A program made the position numbers and the translations under genes. A DNA stretch of 11,204 bases from Terriglobia bacterium (lineage in GTDB: Bacteria; Acidobacteriota; Terriglobia; UBA7540). The notes beneath the pieces were generated by a model. The model ran no database searches. It saw nothing but the letters and a program-made list of their open reading frames with translations, and was not told the origin of the DNA. Shown one piece after another: positions 1-7,305 of the stretch (positions within the stretch are counted from its first letter, which is position 1; each line of letters opens with the position of its first letter). Location of the stretch: assembly GCA_030040295.1 (NCBI GenBank), contig JASHTZ010000177.1:1-11204 (forward strand), in the 5' to 3' direction.

Positions 1-2133
1 GCCCCACAGTGGCGACTGGTCAAACGGCACGTACATCATGGGTCCGGGCGCGCGGCTGAGCGCGGCGTCGCGCACATCTCCCACTACTCCAACGATCTCG
101 CGCCGAACGTTCCCTTCCGGCGGGAACCCGAACACGAGCTGCTGCCCCACGGGATCCTGACGGGGGAAGTAAATGCGCGCCAGTTCCTGGCTGATAATCG
201 CCACGCGAGGCGCGGACATGGCATCCTGCTCGGTGAACGCCCGCCCGCGCAGCAACGGAATGCCCACCACATGGAAGTAATTCGGACTAATGGCCTCGTA
301 ATCCGCCTTAACGCTCCTTCCCTGCGGAACAAGCGGGCCGTTGACGATCGAGAACGGCAGGCTCACGAATTGATCCGCCAGCGGAGCCGGAATGGCGATA
401 GCCGTATCCTGCAAGTCGGGCTGGGCCTGGATGCGCGGCAGCAGGTCGTCTGAAAATGCCGTCCACTGTTGCGGCGTCTTATATTGAAACTGCGGCAGCG
501 ATACTTCCGCCTTGAGAACCTTCCGCGTTTCAAACCCCGGATTCACCGAAAGCAGCGCGGCAAAGCTGCGGATGAGAAGCCCGGCTCCTACCAGGAGCAC
601 CATGGCCAGGGCGATTTCTCCGGTGGCCAAAAGGTTGCGCGCCCGCTGGCGCATTTTCCCTTCGCCTGCGCGGCCGCCACTTTCCTGAAGCGTTGCGTAA
701 AGCCGGGGATTAGCGGCGAATAGAGCGGGCGCCACTCCAAACAGCAGGCTGGCGGCAAACGCAAGCCCCAGGGCGAACGCCAGCACCGAGCCATCCACCC
801 GAATTGACTCCGCACGGGGCAAGCTGGACGGCAGCAGTCCGCTCAATCCCCGAACGCCCCCATACGCCAGTGCGACGCCCAATGCGGCGCCCACGAGACC
901 GAGCACTGCGCTCTCCGTCAGCAACTGGCGCACGATTCGGTTGCGGCCCGCGCCCAGAGCCGCTCTCAGCGCGAACTCCTTGGAGCGCGACGTTGCCCGC
1001 GCGAGCAGCAGGTTGGCCACGTTAGCGCAGGCGATCAAGAGCACCAGGCCGACGGCGGCCAGGAGGACGAGCAGCGGAGTTGAAGCACCCTCGGTCATGG
1101 CCTCGCGCAGGGTTGCCAAACGAATCACCCACCCCGGGTCACCCGGGCGAAACACCTTCCACAGCCGGCTGCCCACTGCTTCCATGTCTGCGCGGCCTTG
1201 CTCGATGGAGTCTTCCGGCTTCAGTCGCGCCAGAGCAGTAAAAAAGTGGACGGTGGGGCGCTTGGCCATTGCGCCGGAAAGCGGATCTTGAACAATCGGG
1301 ACCCACACCTGCCGGCTTGGCCCTTCATCAATGAACGAAAATCGGAAGCCGGCGGGCATGATTCCCACGACCGTGAACGGTCGCTTATCCATCTCGATGC
1401 TGCTTCCGATCAGGCCGGGATCGGCGCCGAAGCGGCCGCGCCACAACTCCTCACTGATCACTGCCACCGGCTCGCTGCCCGGCACGTCGTCCTGGGGAAG
1501 AAATCCTCGGCCGGCCGCGGGCAGCACTCCCAGAACCGTGAAGAAGTCCGCCGTCACGTCTCCCACCCGCACCACCATAGGGTCGCCGCGTCCTGTGAGG
1601 GTGAGTTCGTGCGCTGTAACTGCGGCCATTCCGCTGAAGACGTGATTCTGCTTTTTCCATTCCTGGAATTCCAGGTAGGTGCAGCCGTCGGCTGAGATGC
1701 CTGCGCGGTCATTGGCCTCAAACACTCTTACCAGTTGGCCGGAGCGGGGGAAGGGGAGCGGCTTCAGGAGCACGGCATACACCGCGCTGAAAATGGCGGC
1801 ATTGGCGCCGATGCCGAGCGCCAGCGTGGTGACTGCAACCGCCGTAAACAACCGGCTGCGCCCCAATTGTCGAAAGCCGCAGCGCAAATCCTGGCCAAGA
1901 GTTTCGATCATGGGAAGTCCCCACTGCTCGCGAACGGACTGCTTTGCCTGCTCGACGCCACCGAAGCTGCGCAGCGCCGCGTAGCGGGCTTCCTGCGGCG
2001 TCATGCCCCGCCGGATATTCTCCTTGGTGAGCATCTCGAGGTGCGCGCGCACTTCATCGTCAAGCTCCTTGTGTACGCGGCGTTTGCGGAACAAGCCCGC
2101 CACGCGGGAAAACGCGGATCGCAGCCAAGTCAT
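1..2133 (-). CDS. ADOP-family FtsX/MacB-type permease, C-terminus beyond the window
   Basis: An uninterrupted frame of 711 codons runs from the ATG at 2133 to the left edge, so the 3' end is missing. Residues 1-80 form the acidobacterial permease prefix segment, with KELDDEVRAHLEM followed by RGMTPQEARYAALRSFGG. A first membrane helix (about 94-120, with TLALGIGANAAIFS) leads into a MacB-type periplasmic domain (about 125-345). Three FtsX-type helices follow at about 353-378, 409-430 and 450-472. The second half begins with another helix at about 503-524 and a second periplasmic domain that is cut by the edge. Family members are usually 800-900 residues, so the last FtsX block is probably what is missing. 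The ATG has GGAG nine bases upstream. PadR lies 31 bp upstream on the same strand, so the two are probably cotranscribed. No ATPase gene is visible nearby, as is usual for these 'orphan' permeases. Substrate and true function are unknown. The family call is firm. Confidence 0.93.
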   Translation of the reverse strand, partial: MTWLRSAFSRVAGLFRKRRVHKELDDEVRAHLEMLTKENIRRGMTPQEARYAALRSFGGVEQAKQSVREQWGLPMIETLGQDLRCGFRQLGRSRLFTAVAVTTLALGIGANAAIFSAVYAVLLKPLPFPRSGQLVRVFEANDRAGISADGCTYLEFQEWKKQNHVFSGMAAVTAHELTLTGRGDPMVVRVGDVTADFFTVLGVLPAAGRGFLPQDDVPGSEPVAVISEELWRGRFGADPGLIGSSIEMDKRPFTVVGIMPAGFRFSFIDEGPSRQVWVPIVQDPLSGAMAKRPTVHFFTALARLKPEDSIEQGRADMEAVGSRLWKVFRPGDPGWVIRLATLREAMTEGASTPLLVLLAAVGLVLLIACANVANLLLARATSRSKEFALRAALGAGRNRIVRQLLTESAVLGLVGAALGVALAYGGVRGLSGLLPSSLPRAESIRVDGSVLAFALGLAFAASLLFGVAPALFAANPRLYATLQESGGRAGEGKMRQRARNLLATGEIALAMVLLVGAGLLIRSFAALLSVNPGFETRKVLKAEVSLPQFQYKTPQQWTAFSDDLLPRIQAQPDLQDTAIAIPAPLADQFVSLPFSIVNGPLVPQGRSVKADYEAISPNYFHVVGIPLLRGRAFTEQDAMSAPRVAIISQELARIYFPRQDPVGQQLVFGFPPEGNVRREIVGVVGDVRDAALSRAPGPMMYVPFDQSPLWG

Positions 2134-2164
2134 TGTGCCTCGCTCCAACCGCCCGCCGCGCTGG

Positions 2165-2506
2165 TCATCCCTCTGCTCCCTCCAGCACGCGCCCAATCAC
2201 TCCGGCCATAAGCTGCCAGCTTTCGGTTTCGCGGGCGAGCTGCCGCCTGCCGGACTTGGTGAGCGAGTAATAACGCGCGCGCCGGTGGTTGTCCGACGTC
2301 CCCCAATGGGAACTGATCCAGCCGCGCTGCTCGAGCCGCAGCAGCGCAGGGTAGAGCGTGCCTTGATTGAGATGCAGCAGGTCACGCGAGACCTGCTCGA
2401 TCCTTCGCGCGATGCCGTAACCGTGCAGCGGACCGAGCGTCTCGAGGGTTTTCAGAACCAGCAGGTCGAGCGTGCCGCGCAGAATGTCTTCCTTTTCCCG
2501 GGGCAT
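2165..2506 (-). CDS. PadR-family transcriptional regulator (acidobacterial ADOP-associated type)
   Basis: This 113-residue protein has the full length of the short PadR subgroup. It is a winged-helix DNA-binding protein that normally acts as a dimeric repressor. Visible family signatures are an N-terminal helix DILRGTLDLLVLKTL, then GPLHGYGIARRI, the recognition region LNQGTLYPALLRLEQRGWI, and the wing RARYYSLTKSGRRQL. The frame could open at TTG 2509, but ATG 2506 lies seven bases from a perfect AGGAGG and is the better start. It is the first gene of a likely two-gene unit with the permease at 1-2133. A palindrome overlaps its own promoter, which suggests that it represses itself and the permease until an inducer binds. 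The ligand is unknown. Confidence 0.94.
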   Translation of the reverse strand: MPREKEDILRGTLDLLVLKTLETLGPLHGYGIARRIEQVSRDLLHLNQGTLYPALLRLEQRGWISSHWGTSDNHRRARYYSLTKSGRRQLARETESWQLMAGVIGRVLEGAEG

Positions 2507-2513
2507 CAAGGGT

Positions 2514-2519
2514 CCTCCT
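2514..2519 (-). promoter_or_regulatory. Ribosome binding site of the PadR gene
   Basis: AGGAGG on the minus strand lies seven bases before ATG 2506 and only four before the alternative TTG 2509. It therefore decides the start in favour of the ATG. Confidence 0.8.
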
Positions 2520-2535
2520 ATTGGGTTTCAACAGG

Positions 2536-2564
2536 AGAATACAGGAGCTTCTGTAGGAAGTCAA
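2536..2564 (-). promoter_or_regulatory. Sigma70-like promoter of the PadR-permease unit
   Basis: On the minus strand TTGACT (2564-2559) and TATTCT (2541-2536) are separated by exactly 17 bp. Five of six -35 bases and four of six -10 bases match the consensus. Transcription would start near 2529, giving a leader of roughly 23 nt that contains the AGGAGG. The spacing and the position just upstream of a regulator gene make this the best-supported promoter in the window. Confidence 0.65.
2540..2555. promoter_or_regulatory. Palindrome between -35 and -10: candidate PadR operator
   Basis: The plus strand reads TACAGGAGCTTCTGTA, a 16-bp inverted repeat with a single mismatched pair (arms TACAG and CTGTA, core AGCT). 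It fills most of the promoter spacer and touches the first bases of the -10 element, so a bound dimer would block RNA polymerase. PadR-family proteins bind short inverted repeats and commonly autoregulate. Assigning this site to the adjacent PadR is an inference from position and symmetry. Confidence 0.5.
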
Positions 2565-2592
2565 CAGGGGGATGCGATCTGCGCTCGGCTGT

Positions 2593-2616
2593 AGCGCAGC
2601 TGTCCCCAGCCGCGCT
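2593..2616 (-). other. Hairpin with GGGA tetraloop downstream of the acylation operon
   Basis: Read on the minus strand, AGCGCGGCTG and CAGCTGCGCT pair over ten positions (one G-U in RNA) around a GGGA loop, which fits the GNRA tetraloop class. It lies about 70 nt beyond the stop codon of the last operon gene. No T-run follows on that strand, so it is not a classical intrinsic terminator. On the plus strand a T-rich stretch follows, but no plus-strand gene ends here. A shorter stem, GGGTG and CACCC, lies at 2656-2669. The element could protect the mRNA 3' end or be a dispersed intergenic repeat. Nothing else is seen between 2565 and 2688. Confidence 0.4.
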
Positions 2617-2688
2617 GAATTTCCTTTTTCGGGTGTCGATGCGAGGGAGGGGCGTGGGTGAGGGCACCCGCGTTACAGTTGCAGCGCC

Positions 2689-4215
2689 CTACTGCTCGCT
2701 GACCGGGGTGGTCTTGGCGACCTCGCCCGGCGGCGTACAGGGCGGGCCGGCCAGATTCTTCTTGTAATCCTCGTATCCCTTGAGCAGGGCATTCACCAGC
2801 ATTGAGCCCAGTTGGGCCGCTCCCGTGTAGGAGGGGTGGGTAAAGTCACCGGTTACCAGGCGCGGCTGATCGTCGTACCAGCGCGCCATGGTTCCCATTC
2901 CACCCATGGCGGCGAAGGTGTTGAAGAAGGCCACGTTTTCAGCGCGCGCCACGGTTTCCTGCGCGGCAACGAGAATGGGAATGCTGGGGATGGTCACGAT
3001 ATCGCCGTCATCATCTCGCGCGCCGCGGTCCATGGGGGACATGATCATGATCGACACATCGGGAAGGGCCTTCCTGATGCGATTGATGATTAATGAGTAG
3101 CCGTGAATATATTCCGTGTAAGGGAGATACCCATAATTGCTTTCATTGGTTCCGAAGTTGAGAATAACCAGATCGGGCTTACGATTTTGCAAGTCCTCGA
3201 TCCAGGTATCCTCGTGAAAGAAAGTCAGGTGATGGACCGTGCCGCCGAGCATTCCCAGCGTGTCGTAAACCACCCCGGGATCATCCCGCTCGAGCGCGAC
3301 GCCGTAGAGGGTGACGGGAGCGTCGCCCTTGGGAGTGATCGTGAGCGTGTGGCCGCCGTCCTTTACGTTGATCGACACCATGGCCGAGCTTCGAGTTTCT
3401 GCCTGGGTGACAAACTCGCGAGCGGGTTCCTTGTCGACATACACGTTGAAGGTACCGCCACGAGGTTGAGCGAGATAGAAGATGTCAAACCGGCTGACCG
3501 CTGAGCCTTCACCCTTGGCCGTGGTGCGGATGCGTGAATAATCTGCCGGCGAGTTGGCCGTAAAGCTTGCACCGCCGAGGCCAAATGACCCGCCGCCTCC
3601 ACCGGGCAGCACCGGCGAGCTCACTTTCCATCCTTTGCCCTCCATGCGGATGCCCTCGTGGTAATAGAAATCCCAGGGCTTGGCAATGAAGATCCACCCA
3701 TGTCCTGCGTCGCCAAATTTGTTTTGCAGAAGCGTGCGCGCGGCGCCGGAAATCAAGTCGCCGCTGATGGGCGAATCGCCAAAATGGCAAATGCGCGTGA
3801 TGGCCTCGGGCTGCTTTTCCTCCGTGCGAGCGAGCGCCTCGTAGAAATGACTCATCGCGCAGCCAAAATCCTGAATGGAGACGTCATCAGCAGGCTCCTG
3901 AAGGATTTCCTTAACCTTATCCTGAACGGGCCAGTTCTTCCCCACGTAATCGCCCGTCAGGAGCGAGGGCGGGGGCGGTTCAACCTCGGCGGAAGCGGCA
4001 GTCGGCAAAGCCGCCGTCGGCGCCACAGCAATGGAGATCTCCTTGCGCGGTCTTAGAAAGACCCTGTCAAGAGCTCCATGCGCCCAGCCGGCAAAAGGGG
4101 CCGACAGCCGTCGAAAATTCACGATCTGAAAGTGTTCCATGGACGGGAGGATGTAGGGGAACACCGCAAGGAGGCCGAAAACGAAAATTGTGAACCAGAT
4201 CTTCGAGAGCTTCAT
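2689..4215 (-). CDS. Membrane-anchored SGNH/GDSL hydrolase, last gene of the acylation operon
   Basis: A 508-residue protein. An N-terminal hydrophobic segment (about 5-24) after a lysine-containing start reads as a signal anchor placing the rest outside the cytoplasm. SGNH motifs: block I HFGDS with Ser148; a glycine-rich block II segment FGLGG at 211-215; block III GTN with Asn357; and block V GDFTH with Asp457 and His460. The Ser-Asp-His triad is therefore complete. About 140 residues between blocks II and III probably form an inserted beta domain. The residue after GDS is Pro, where the two sister proteins have His. ATG 4215 is preferred to TTG 4221: it begins nine bases after the MBOAT stop, and the Shine-Dalgarno is weak, which fits translational coupling. 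It is probably an O-acyltransferase or O-acylesterase acting on an envelope glycan. The family is clear, the direction of the reaction is not. Confidence 0.88.
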   Translation of the reverse strand: MKLSKIWFTIFVFGLLAVFPYILPSMEHFQIVNFRRLSAPFAGWAHGALDRVFLRPRKEISIAVAPTAALPTAASAEVEPPPPSLLTGDYVGKNWPVQDKVKEILQEPADDVSIQDFGCAMSHFYEALARTEEKQPEAITRICHFGDSPISGDLISGAARTLLQNKFGDAGHGWIFIAKPWDFYYHEGIRMEGKGWKVSSPVLPGGGGGSFGLGGASFTANSPADYSRIRTTAKGEGSAVSRFDIFYLAQPRGGTFNVYVDKEPAREFVTQAETRSSAMVSINVKDGGHTLTITPKGDAPVTLYGVALERDDPGVVYDTLGMLGGTVHHLTFFHEDTWIEDLQNRKPDLVILNFGTNESNYGYLPYTEYIHGYSLIINRIRKALPDVSIMIMSPMDRGARDDDGDIVTIPSIPILVAAQETVARAENVAFFNTFAAMGGMGTMARWYDDQPRLVTGDFTHPSYTGAAQLGSMLVNALLKGYEDYKKNLAGPPCTPPGEVAKTTPVSEQ

Positions 4216-4224
4216 TCGCAATAC

Positions 4225-5652
4225 TCAAAACTTGAAGTAGATAAATTGCGTAACCGCGGCGCGACTGGTCCAGGCGACCAGAAAGGCGACGCCGGAAAGT
4301 GCCACGGCCTGCGCAGTGGCCGGCCAAAGCGCAAAACGATTCTCCGTCCAGCGGTTCCAATTTTCCGGCCACCACTGTGCCAGAAGCGCCAGACCAATCA
4401 GCACGGGAATGGGCCAGGGAATATTCACCAGGTCCGTGCTCCACCGCGTCAGTCCGATAAAAATCTCTCTGACCTGCTGCAAGGAATCGCAGCGGAAGAA
4501 GATCCACGTGAGGCAGACGAAATGAAAAGTCACCAGCACTCCGGCGACACGAGCCAGGAGGCGTTTGGGGCTCTGCCTGCCGCGCCTCGGCCAAATCGCT
4601 TCCGCACCGTGGTTGACCGCTAGCCCGAAGCCGTGCAGCAATCCCCAAAACAGGAACGTCCAGGAGGCGCCGTGCCAGATTCCGCCCAGCGCGAAGGTGA
4701 CCAGGGTATTCCAATAGAGCCGCCACTTGGCGCGCCGCGCGGAAGGAAGGGCGAAGAAGATGTAATCACGCAGCCAAGTAGAATAAGAGATGTGCCAGCG
4801 CCGCCAAAATTCAACCATCGATTCAGACCGGTACGGCGAGTTGAAATTGTCGGGCAAGGTGAAGCCCAGAAGCTGCGCCACGCCGATGGCGATGTCACTG
4901 TAGCCGGAGAAATCGCAGTAGATCTGCACGGCGAAAGCATAAATCGCAATCAGAATTTCCAGCGAAGAGTACATGCGGGGGAGCTCAAAGGCGCGATCCA
5001 CGAGATTCACGGCCAAGTAATCCGCGAAAATCAGCTTCTTGATAAAGCCGCGCGCAATCATCATCAGCGCCCGGCTGCCCTGGTAATCCGTCAACCGGCT
5101 TGCCGGCTGTTGCAATTGCGTCAGGAGGACGCGCGCGCGGGTGATGGGTCCGGCGAGCAAGGTGGGAAAGAAGGAGACGAAAGCGAAATATTCCAGAAAA
5201 CCTCTGGCCGGTTTCTGTTCGCCGCGGTAGACATCAATGACGTAGCTCATGGACTGGAACGTGTAAAAGGAAATTCCCACCATGAAGACCACGCGGAAGG
5301 GTGCGGGCGGAATCGTGCGCCCGAAAGCGCTGAAAAAATGCGCGGCATTTTCATGCAGGAAGTTGAAATACTTGAAGACCGCGAGGATGAAGAGATTCAA
5401 AGTGATGTCGGTGGTGATGAAAAGGCCGCGCAGCCGCTTGTCTTGCGTACGGACCAGCAGCCACGCAGTGTTGTAATCCAAAAGTGCGGTCACGGTGATG
5501 GGAAGGCAATACCAGGGGTTCCAGGTGGAATAGAAGAAAAGGGAAAGCGCCACAAGCACGAAAGGACGAAGGGAATCGAATCGCGACGCGCAACGATAGA
5601 GAAGACAGGAAATCAGCGTAAAAATGAGAAACGCCGGTTCGACGAGAGCCAT
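4225..5652 (-). CDS. MBOAT-family membrane O-acyltransferase (AlgI/PatA-like)
   Basis: A 475-residue polytopic membrane protein with roughly ten or more hydrophobic segments, the usual length for bacterial AlgI/DltB/PatA-type MBOAT proteins. Diagnostic motifs in order: FKYFNF near 93-98, SFYTFQSMSYVIDVYRG at 128-144, FFPTLLAGPITR at 161-172, CDFSGYSDIAIG at 246-257, FNSPYRSESMVEFWRRWHIS at 270-289, and GGIWHGASW at 323-331. His327 corresponds to the invariant MBOAT histidine and His287 to the second conserved one. The family moves an acyl group, usually acetyl, from a cytoplasmic donor across the membrane to an extracytoplasmic partner. Start ATG 5652 lies 36 bases after the upstream SGNH stop, with only a weak AGG upstream. 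Its SGNH neighbours on both sides are the expected partners. Whether the final acceptor is peptidoglycan, exopolysaccharide or another glycan cannot be told. Confidence 0.95.
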   Translation of the reverse strand: MALVEPAFLIFTLISCLLYRCASRFDSLRPFVLVALSLFFYSTWNPWYCLPITVTALLDYNTAWLLVRTQDKRLRGLFITTDITLNLFILAVFKYFNFLHENAAHFFSAFGRTIPPAPFRVVFMVGISFYTFQSMSYVIDVYRGEQKPARGFLEYFAFVSFFPTLLAGPITRARVLLTQLQQPASRLTDYQGSRALMMIARGFIKKLIFADYLAVNLVDRAFELPRMYSSLEILIAIYAFAVQIYCDFSGYSDIAIGVAQLLGFTLPDNFNSPYRSESMVEFWRRWHISYSTWLRDYIFFALPSARRAKWRLYWNTLVTFALGGIWHGASWTFLFWGLLHGFGLAVNHGAEAIWPRRGRQSPKRLLARVAGVLVTFHFVCLTWIFFRCDSLQQVREIFIGLTRWSTDLVNIPWPIPVLIGLALLAQWWPENWNRWTENRFALWPATAQAVALSGVAFLVAWTSRAAVTQFIYFKF

Positions 5653-5688
5653 GGGCCTTTGCCTGCTTAGGAATCAAGCTAATTTACA

Positions 5689-7305
5689 CTATTCGGGTGA
5701 TTCCGACTTGCGAAAGTTATCGTATGCGGACATCAGTTGATCGTAAAGCATGCCTGCCAGTTTCGCATATCCCTGGGCGCTGAAATGGACGTAATCCGTT
5801 CGCCCCAATCCGGCCCGCACCCAGCGAGACATGGAGCTCGGTCCGCCCATGGCAGCTTGCTGGTCCCAATAGGCGCAGCCCGCCCGCAGAGCGGCTCTTC
5901 GCAGGGCGGGCTGAAGTTCCGCCTGTTCGGCCTGCAGCGAGATTCGGCGGAGCCTTCGCGGGTTGCCGCGGTCAGTAGGCCCGGTAACCAGGATGGAAGC
6001 GCCACCGGCATCAGCTTTGAGCTTGCTCAGAATTTGAAACGCGCCCTCTTCATATCCGCCGGCTGTGAAGCCGGACATCCCGATGTCATTCGTGCCATAG
6101 GAAACGATAATTAAAGCCGGATGGGCTTGCTGAAGCAGTGCCCGGCGCAATTCGGGCAGGGGCTTCTCCAAGTCCGAGAGGTGCGCACCATTCACTCCAT
6201 CGGTGTCGTAGACAATGCCCTTGGAGCCGCTGAAGAGCTCCACGCCAAGAAGACGGGCCATGCTGGCGCAACTGCTGCGGATGGAAATCCTGTGGGGGCC
6301 GGCGACGAGCGGCATGGAATTTGCAATCTCAAGAAGATCCAGGGGTGAACCGGCCGGCCAGGGTTTCCAGGGCGGCACGAAGGGCGTGGGCTTTCGGCGC
6401 CTTCTCTTCTGCGTGGTTGAAACAGGCGGCGCCGGGGGATCGGCCAGCTCAGCCAGATCGGCCAGGTCCGTCCACTCCCTTGGGCCGCCGCCGGGGGAAT
6501 CGCCGCTTGGCTCGGATGGCTGCGTGGCCGGCGTAGAGGGGGCGGGAATTACCGCTTCTGCATTTGAAGTGAGGTCGTGATAATCCGCGCCATCCACCTG
6601 AACGCTCAGGCAGTCGCTGCCGGGACTGGTGGCGGCGAAAACCTGAAACTGCGAATAAGTGGCCAGCGCGGAGGCGGGATTGGCCTCGCGAAAACTCTCG
6701 ATACTCATGCCGCCCAGGCCTACCACGCCGTCCGCCTCGCCGGAACGGAGACCGTCGGTTCGCCAATACTGCCCATCGAGAGATTGTGCCTGGGCGTAAT
6801 GAATTGTCGACCATGGCCTGCCGGGCAGAACGAACCCCGGCCCACCGTCTCCGAACCGGGCCTGAAGTTTCTGCCTGACGACTCCCGCCCAGTAGTCCGA
6901 GGCCACGTGAGAATCCCCAAAGTGAATGATGCGCACCACCTGCGGCCGCGGGGATTTTGTGGTGGAGGATCCAACGGCCTCAAGCGCCTTGAAGAATGCG
7001 CCCAGCGGGTTCCCCTCGCCGGTTTCGATGGGCACGGGTTTGGGAGGAGTCAAGGGAACAGGTTTCGGCGGTGGAACTCTTCGCCGAGTTGGCTTGGAGT
7101 TGCTGGTCTGCGACGGAGTCGAAGACTGCGGAAGCGACGTCAGATTCTTTAGGTTGGAAAGTGCAACCGTCGCAGGAATCCTTGAGGAAGGTGTCTGGTC
7201 GTCGCACCGCATGCGGGGCAAGGGAATGAAACTTGTGGCGATGAAGAAAGCGGCAGTGAGCCCCGTTAACGATTGGCGTCGCCACAATCGTCGCTTGACT
7301 ACCAT
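5689..7305 (-). CDS. SGNH/GDSL hydrolase with proline-rich linker and insert
   Basis: A 538-residue protein from ATG 7305. That start sits inside the upstream gene's stop as ATGGTAG, a 7-nt overlap implying translational coupling; the frame is open further to a TTG at 7350, but this is less likely. An N-terminal basic stretch and hydrophobic segment (about 11-30) indicate export or anchoring, followed by a low-complexity Pro/Ser/Thr/Lys linker to about residue 95. SGNH motifs: block I HFGDSH with Ser132, block II VGLGG at 195-199, block III GTN with Asn406, and block V TDYVHF with Asp504 and His507. A disordered Pro/Ser/Gly insert with an Arg run lies at about 250-320, just where the sisters have a plain beta domain. 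It is a clear paralogue of the flanking SGNH genes. The likely role is attaching or removing acyl groups on an envelope glycan as MBOAT partner. The substrate is unknown. Confidence 0.87.
   Translation of the reverse strand: MVVKRRLWRRQSLTGLTAAFFIATSFIPLPRMRCDDQTPSSRIPATVALSNLKNLTSLPQSSTPSQTSNSKPTRRRVPPPKPVPLTPPKPVPIETGEGNPLGAFFKALEAVGSSTTKSPRPQVVRIIHFGDSHVASDYWAGVVRQKLQARFGDGGPGFVLPGRPWSTIHYAQAQSLDGQYWRTDGLRSGEADGVVGLGGMSIESFREANPASALATYSQFQVFAATSPGSDCLSVQVDGADYHDLTSNAEAVIPAPSTPATQPSEPSGDSPGGGPREWTDLADLAELADPPAPPVSTTQKRRRRKPTPFVPPWKPWPAGSPLDLLEIANSMPLVAGPHRISIRSSCASMARLLGVELFSGSKGIVYDTDGVNGAHLSDLEKPLPELRRALLQQAHPALIIVSYGTNDIGMSGFTAGGYEEGAFQILSKLKADAGGASILVTGPTDRGNPRRLRRISLQAEQAELQPALRRAALRAGCAYWDQQAAMGGPSSMSRWVRAGLGRTDYVHFSAQGYAKLAGMLYDQLMSAYDNFRKSESPE
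6438..6465. repeat. Short 9-bp tandem repeat inside the SGNH insert
   Basis: Three 9-bp units run GATCGGCCA, GCTCAGCCA, GATCGGCCA. On the coding (minus) strand they encode the triplet pattern Leu-Ala-Asp/Glu (about residues 280-289 of the protein at 5689-7305). The repeat lies in the low-complexity insert, so it probably expands or contracts without disturbing the catalytic fold. Confidence 0.6.

Larger units (their letters stand above)
2528..2568. repeat. Direct repeat pair TCAACAGG flanking the palindrome
   Basis: TCAACAGG occurs at 2528-2535 and again at 2561-2568, 33 bp apart (about three helical turns), on either side of the 2540-2555 palindrome. The right copy overlaps the -35 hexamer and the left copy lies at the predicted transcription start. 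The layout suggests accessory operator half-sites, but two 8-mers could recur by chance. Confidence 0.4.

Noticed and set aside
1..2133. Possible frameshifted or broken permease, because only short fragments appear in other minus frames
   Set aside because: Codon-by-codon reading of the frame that includes ATG 2133 shows no stop to the left edge. The gene is intact and merely truncated by the window.
2593..2630. Intrinsic terminator on the plus strand (hairpin followed by a T-rich stretch)
   Set aside because: No plus-strand gene ends upstream of it, and the T-rich stretch is interrupted and several bases from the stem.
2003..2767. 254-codon plus-strand open frame crossing PadR and its promoter
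   Set aside because: It spans the PadR gene, its promoter and both gene ends in antisense, which a real gene would hardly do, and has no domain.
4633..5670. 345-codon plus-strand open frame opposite the MBOAT gene
   Set aside because: It lies fully antisense to a well-conserved membrane protein, is rich in charged residues as expected of the complement of hydrophobic codons, and has no recognisable domain.
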